Of a DNA stretch of 9,130 bases, positions 6,224 through 9,130 are shown one piece after another. Under the pieces are notes generated by a model that saw nothing but the letters and a program-made list of their open reading frames with translations, did not search any database and was not told the DNA's origin. The stretch spans positions 768 to 9,897 of the forward strand of contig PLIQ01000232.1 in the NCBI GenBank assembly GCA_003140115.1, given 5' to 3'. The DNA comes from Actinomycetota bacterium. Its GTDB lineage: Bacteria; Actinomycetota; Actinomycetes; Streptosporangiales; Streptosporangiaceae. The position numbers were made by a program, and so were the translations under genes. Position 1 is the stretch's first letter. Every line of letters begins with the position of its first letter.

Positions 6224-8449
6224 ATGACCACGGCGTTCGTACTGGGCGGCGGGGGGCTGCTCGGCGCTCATGAGGTCGGCATGCTCCGCGCGCTGGCCGA
6301 GGCCGGCATCCGGCCCGACCTGGTGGTCGGTACCTCGATCGGCGCCCTCAACGGCGCGTTCGTGGCCGCCGACCCGTCAGGCGCGGCCGCCCGGCTGAGC
6401 CGGATGTGGCAGGGCGACGAGCTGCGGCTGGCGTTCAGCGAGAAGTTCTGGGGCCGGGCGGTCCGGCTGGTGCGCTCGGGCACGCACCTGCACTCCCTGG
6501 AGCCGCTGGGCCGGATCCTGGGCGACGCGCTGCCCGGCAGCGACTTCGCGGACCTCAAGCTGCCGTTCCAGTGCGTGGCGGCCGGCATCGAGACCGCGAG
6601 CGCGCGGTGGTTCAGCAGCGGGCCGGTCGTGCCCGCGGTGATGGCCTCGTGCGCGGTACCCGGGCTGCTGCCGCCGGTGGAGATCGACGGGACCCACTAC
6701 TTCGACGGCGGCCTGGTCGACTCGATCCCGGTCGGGCGGGCCGTGACGCTCGGCGCGAGCACCGTGTACGTGCTGCAGGTGGGCCGGATCGAGAGCCCGC
6801 TGGAGGTCCCGACCCGGCCGTGGGAGGTGGGACTGGTGGCGTTCGAGATCGCCCGCCGGCACCGGTTCCACGAGGAGATGTCGTCGCTGCCGTCCGGCGT
6901 CCAGGTCCACGTGCTGCCGACCGGCGGCGACCGGCAGCCGGCCGGCTCGGCGCAGTTCCGGCACCGGGACCAGGCCCGGGTCGGACAGAGCATCGAGCGG
7001 GCCTACGCGGCATCGGCGAGCTACCTCGCCGGCCTGACCAGCAACTTATACTGGCCTCCTAGCGAGGGGAGGGGTCTCGTGCTCCCACCCAGGCTGGTCC
7101 GCCGGCTCGTGGTGGCCCCGATGGTGATCTGCTTTGCCCTCGCTCTCATCGTGCTGTCCCCCTTGCTGGCCGTGCTGGCGCTGCTGTTCGGGCTGGCCGG
7201 GCTGCTGCGGGCGGGCCGGATGCGCAACCTGCGGCTGGTGTCATTCGCGGTGGTCTGGGTGACCGCCGAGCTCGTGGCGCTGGTCCTGCTCCTCGGGCTG
7301 TGGATCGTGAGCGGGTTCGGCGGCCGACTGCAGACCGAGCCGTATCAGAGCCGCCACTACCGGGTCGTCCGGTGGTTCCTGGACGCGCTGTACCGGGGGG
7401 CGGAGCGGACCTACGGCCTGCGGGTCGAGATCGACGAGCCCGAGCTCACCGGTGAGGAACTGGTCGCGCGGGCGACCCGGCCGATCATCGTGCTCTCCCG
7501 GCACGCCGGGCCGGGTGACTCGATCCTGCTGGTCCACCAGCTGCTCAGCGTCTACGGCCGCCGGCCGCGGATCGTCATGAAGGCGACGCTGCAGTTCGAT
7601 CCCAGCCTGGACGTACTCGGCAACCGGCTGCCCAACGTGTTCGTCAAGCCCCGCCAGACCGGCGAGAGCATCTTCACCGAGCAGATCGAGCGGCTGGCCC
7701 GCGGCCTGGACCGGGAAGGCGCGCTGGTCATCTTCCCGGAGGGCGCCAACTGGACGCCCATCCGCTGGCGCCGCGGCATCCGGCGGCTGGAGCACGCCGG
7801 CCGCCGCGACCTGGCCGATCGCGCCCGGGAGATGCCCAACCTGCTCCCGCCCCGGCCAGGCGGGACACTGGCCGCCATCGCCGCCTGCCCGGACGCCGAC
7901 GTGATCTTCGTGGCGCACGCCGGCCTCGACACCATCGTCAGCGTCCGGGACGTCTGGCGGAACTTCCCCATCAACCAGGTCATCAAGGCCCGCTGGTGGC
8001 GGGTCCCGCACGATGCGATACCGCGGGACGCCACCCACGACGCCCAGGTGCAGTGGCTCTATGACTGGTGGCAGCGCATCGACACCTGGATCTCAGAAAA
8101 CCGCCCCGGCGGCGCTCCGGTTACCGAAGTAACCCCCGAGCCCAGCGAGGTAATCCCCGAGCCCGAGAGCGACACCGCCGAGCCGGTCGCGGAGTTACCG
8201 CCTGACCATCAAACTGACCACCCGCCGGCCATAAACGGACCTAAGAGGCAAAAGACACCGGGTGCCTTCGGTTTCCGTGGTGGATCCGGGTTCCGCGACG
8301 GATCTGTGCATCCCGTCCCACATGCCAAGTCCGAACACCGGCCGGCGCGCGGCTCACGATCGAGGCGACGGTCAGACTCTGAGGTTCGGCCAGCCACCCT
8401 CGGTGGTCCGGGCCGGACACCATCCGAGAAACCGTCAAACGGTACTTAA
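6224..8449 (+). CDS. Patatin-like phospholipase fused to a PlsC/LPLAT acyltransferase
   Basis: This 741-aa protein joins two lipid enzymes. Residues 1-275 are a patatin-like phospholipase: oxyanion loop GGGG (8-11), nucleophile elbow GTSIG with Ser38, and DGG (161-163) giving the Asp161 of the Ser-Asp dyad. Two strongly hydrophobic segments follow (about 296-328 and 338-365). Residues about 395-625 resemble a lysophospholipid/glycerol-phosphate acyltransferase, with the HX4D motif RHAGPGD (His427, Asp432) and FPEG (504-507). The last ~110 residues are Pro/Glu-rich and then basic, and look disordered. With two membrane passes both catalytic domains would face the cytoplasm, where the enzyme could remove and replace a phospholipid acyl chain. 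The ATG at 6224 places the oxyanion loop at its usual distance from the N-terminus. The reading frame is open across the junction, but an internal ribosome-binding site and GTG lie there (7064-7081). Domain calls are firm; the joint reaction is inferred. Confidence 0.9.
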   Translation: MTTAFVLGGGGLLGAHEVGMLRALAEAGIRPDLVVGTSIGALNGAFVAADPSGAAARLSRMWQGDELRLAFSEKFWGRAVRLVRSGTHLHSLEPLGRILGDALPGSDFADLKLPFQCVAAGIETASARWFSSGPVVPAVMASCAVPGLLPPVEIDGTHYFDGGLVDSIPVGRAVTLGASTVYVLQVGRIESPLEVPTRPWEVGLVAFEIARRHRFHEEMSSLPSGVQVHVLPTGGDRQPAGSAQFRHRDQARVGQSIERAYAASASYLAGLTSNLYWPPSEGRGLVLPPRLVRRLVVAPMVICFALALIVLSPLLAVLALLFGLAGLLRAGRMRNLRLVSFAVVWVTAELVALVLLLGLWIVSGFGGRLQTEPYQSRHYRVVRWFLDALYRGAERTYGLRVEIDEPELTGEELVARATRPIIVLSRHAGPGDSILLVHQLLSVYGRRPRIVMKATLQFDPSLDVLGNRLPNVFVKPRQTGESIFTEQIERLARGLDREGALVIFPEGANWTPIRWRRGIRRLEHAGRRDLADRAREMPNLLPPRPGGTLAAIAACPDADVIFVAHAGLDTIVSVRDVWRNFPINQVIKARWWRVPHDAIPRDATHDAQVQWLYDWWQRIDTWISENRPGGAPVTEVTPEPSEVIPEPESDTAEPVAELPPDHQTDHPPAINGPKRQKTPGAFGFRGGSGFRDGSVHPVPHAKSEHRPARGSRSRRRSDSEVRPATLGGPGRTPSEKPSNGT
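7047..7081 (+). promoter_or_regulatory. Internal -10-like box, strong Shine-Dalgarno and in-frame GTG at the domain junction
   Basis: Inside the fusion gene, TATACT (7047-7052, five of six matches to TATAAT) is followed by a very strong purine tract, GAGGGGAGGGG (7064-7074), and then GTG at 7079-7081, in frame with the gene (codon 286). Initiation here would give a ~456-aa protein with both membrane segments and the whole acyltransferase domain. No convincing -35 was found at 16-18 bp. The boundary matches the end of the patatin domain, so this may be a working second start or the remnant of a formerly separate gene. Confidence 0.45.
8126..8164 (+). repeat. Short in-gene duplication encoding EVTPEP / EVIPEP
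   Basis: Two nearly identical 18-base units (8126-8143 and 8147-8164) encode EVTPEP and EVIPEP at the start of the disordered tail. A second pair, GFRGGS (8270-8287) and GFRDGS (8288-8305), lies further on. Such small duplications suggest slippage in a tail under little constraint. Confidence 0.6.
8346..8358 (+). repeat. Third copy of the CGCGCGGCTCACG repeat
   Basis: The 13-mer CGCGCGGCTCACG is identical to the first 13 bases of the tandem repeat at 6151 and 6169 and lies in the same orientation. It falls inside the basic C-terminal tail of the fusion gene, about 2.2 kb from the other copies. Confidence 0.55.
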
Positions 8450-8494
8450 TGCCGATAAAAGGGGCGTATCCGGGAGTCGCCGCTACCAGATCTG

Positions 8495-8563
8495 GCCGGC
8501 ACGATGGCCGCCTGTGCCGGCAGGAGCCAGGCAGGAGCCGGCACAACGGGCCATAGTGCCGGC
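8495..8563. terminator. Two identical tandem hairpins between convergent genes (probable bidirectional terminator)
   Basis: GCCGGCAC (8495-8502) pairs with GTGCCGGC (8514-8521), and the same arms recur at 8537-8544 and 8556-8563. Each hairpin has a perfect 8-bp stem and an 11-nt loop, with a period of 42 bp; the loop sequences differ. CAGGAGCC is repeated between them (8521-8528 and 8532-8539). The pair lies between the stop of the fusion gene (8449) and the stop of the propeller gene (8587), which converge, so termination on both strands is the simplest role. T-runs are absent, as is common in actinomycete terminators. Confidence 0.65.
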
Positions 8564-8586
8564 TGGAGGGTTTGCCTGCACCGATG

Positions 8587-9130
8587 TCACCAGTTAATCG
8601 CCAGCACCGCCGCCGGGGCCTTCATCGGGAGGGGGACTAGCTTGCCGCCGGAGATCCAGCCGAACTGCTCTGGATCGTTCCAGAGGAGCCAGTGCTGTGC
8701 CTGGCCATCGGTGGAAAGCACGGGAACAAGCCCCTCATATGAGCCGACCGACGGAGCCGAGCGGTACAAGATGCCGCTCGGCTGCCCGGTGGCCAAGGAC
8801 AGCTGCAGCACCAGCAGGCGGTACCAGGGATCTCCGGGGTGGCTCGGAAGCGGCGGCACAGAAGTCTCCGCTACTGCGGTCAGGGTGGATCCGTCCGAGC
8901 TGATGAGCGCGGTGTACAAGCAGACAGTGCAGCTAGCGCCCTGGCTGAACAGCAGGTGGCTGTGAGCTTGCAGTGAACCGCCCGAGCTGGTCGCGTCCAG
9001 GCCAAGGACAGCCAGGTCGGGAGATCCTTCCTCCGGTTCCCACAGATAGACGGCCACCACGGTGCGGCCGTTGGCCGTCCAGGACATCGCCCCGATCTGG
9101 GTCGTGACCCGGGCCGGGGTGGCGGCGGAC
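8587..9130 (-). CDS. Beta-propeller-like (PD40/WD40-type) protein, C-terminal part (cut by window edge)
   Basis: The minus-strand frame ending at 8587 stays open to the right edge, giving 181 visible codons. An internal ATG at 9087 is not a convincing start, because the frame continues upstream with TPARVTTQIGA before MSWTANGRTVVAVYLW. Repeating units are visible: 'MSWTANGRTVVAVYLW', 'SSDGSTLTAVAE', 'GQPSGILYR' and 'HWLLWNDPEQFGWISGGKLVPLP'. This phrase rhythm, with 'W/S-x-DG-x-T' turns and a late LLW...G segment, is typical of C-terminal propeller-like domains of actinomycete proteins, often found behind a single membrane helix or an anti-sigma-like N-terminus. No catalytic residue is seen. 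The visible part has one Cys pair-like motif (CTVC). The gene converges on the phospholipase-acyltransferase gene, with tandem hairpins between. The fold is likely; the role is unknown. Confidence 0.65.
   Translation of the reverse strand, partial: SAATPARVTTQIGAMSWTANGRTVVAVYLWEPEEGSPDLAVLGLDATSSGGSLQAHSHLLFSQGASCTVCLYTALISSDGSTLTAVAETSVPPLPSHPGDPWYRLLVLQLSLATGQPSGILYRSAPSVGSYEGLVPVLSTDGQAQHWLLWNDPEQFGWISGGKLVPLPMKAPAAVLAINW

Noticed and set aside
4520..6271. A 583-codon minus-strand open frame opposite the ABC exporter
   Set aside because: The exporter has complete Walker A, signature, Walker B and H-loop motifs on the other strand; this frame is Arg/Gly/Asp-rich with no recognisable domain.
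8394..8406. A small CCACC-CTC-GGTGG hairpin in the tail of the fusion gene
   Set aside because: The stem is only 5 bp, is within coding sequence, and is expected by chance at this base composition.
8450..8586. A possible tRNA, small gene or CRISPR-like array in the convergent gap
   Set aside because: There is no cloverleaf or CCA end, no credible small open frame with a ribosome-binding site, and only two repeat units, which are palindromes with differing loops.
8587..9087. Treating the propeller gene as a complete 166-aa protein starting at 9087
   Set aside because: The frame is open upstream to the window edge with sequence that continues the propeller pattern, so the real start lies outside.

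Overview
The window is very GC-rich, uses GTG and TTG starts freely, and carries gene families typical of actinomycetes: split LigD non-homologous end-joining enzymes, a DUF6918-like protein, and a beta-propeller protein of a kind common in Streptosporangiales-like genomes. A high-GC actinomycete is therefore likely. I cannot name the genus from the sequence alone.

Layout. Positions 1-4232 are a block of minus-strand genes. Read in the direction of transcription they are: a MarR regulator (3771-4232), a small DUF6918-like protein (3171-3614), a LigD phosphoesterase-ligase (1630-3099), a LigD polymerase/primase overlapping it by 11 nt (750-1640), and the N-terminal part of an FtsX-like ABC permease that runs off the left edge (1-662). 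The plus strand then carries an MsbA/LmrA-type ABC exporter (4325-6139), divergent from marR, and a 741-aa two-domain lipid enzyme (6224-8449). A convergent minus-strand gene for a propeller-like protein (8587 to the right edge) closes the window. No stretch without a gene reaches 160 bases.

How the genes work together. (1) marR and the exporter are divergent and share a 92-bp gap. It holds a perfect 13-bp palindrome plus a third half-site, which is the usual layout of a self-regulated drug or lipid efflux pair. (2) The two LigD genes are translationally coupled and together supply the ligase, 3'-end-cleaning and polymerase activities of bacterial NHEJ. The partner gene ku is not here. (3) The most unusual gene joins a patatin-like phospholipase (Ser38/Asp161) to two membrane segments and a PlsC/LPLAT acyltransferase (HX4D and FPEG). 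It could remove and re-add phospholipid acyl chains in one polypeptide. A strong ribosome-binding site, an in-frame GTG and a -10-like hexamer sit at the domain junction, as if two genes had been fused or a second, shorter product were still made.

Non-coding signals worth noting are a tandem pair of identical 8-bp hairpins between the convergent genes (8495-8563), GTGACC-rich inverted repeats at both ends of the ligD pair, and a short repeat (CGCGCGGCTCACG) on both sides of the phospholipase-acyltransferase core.
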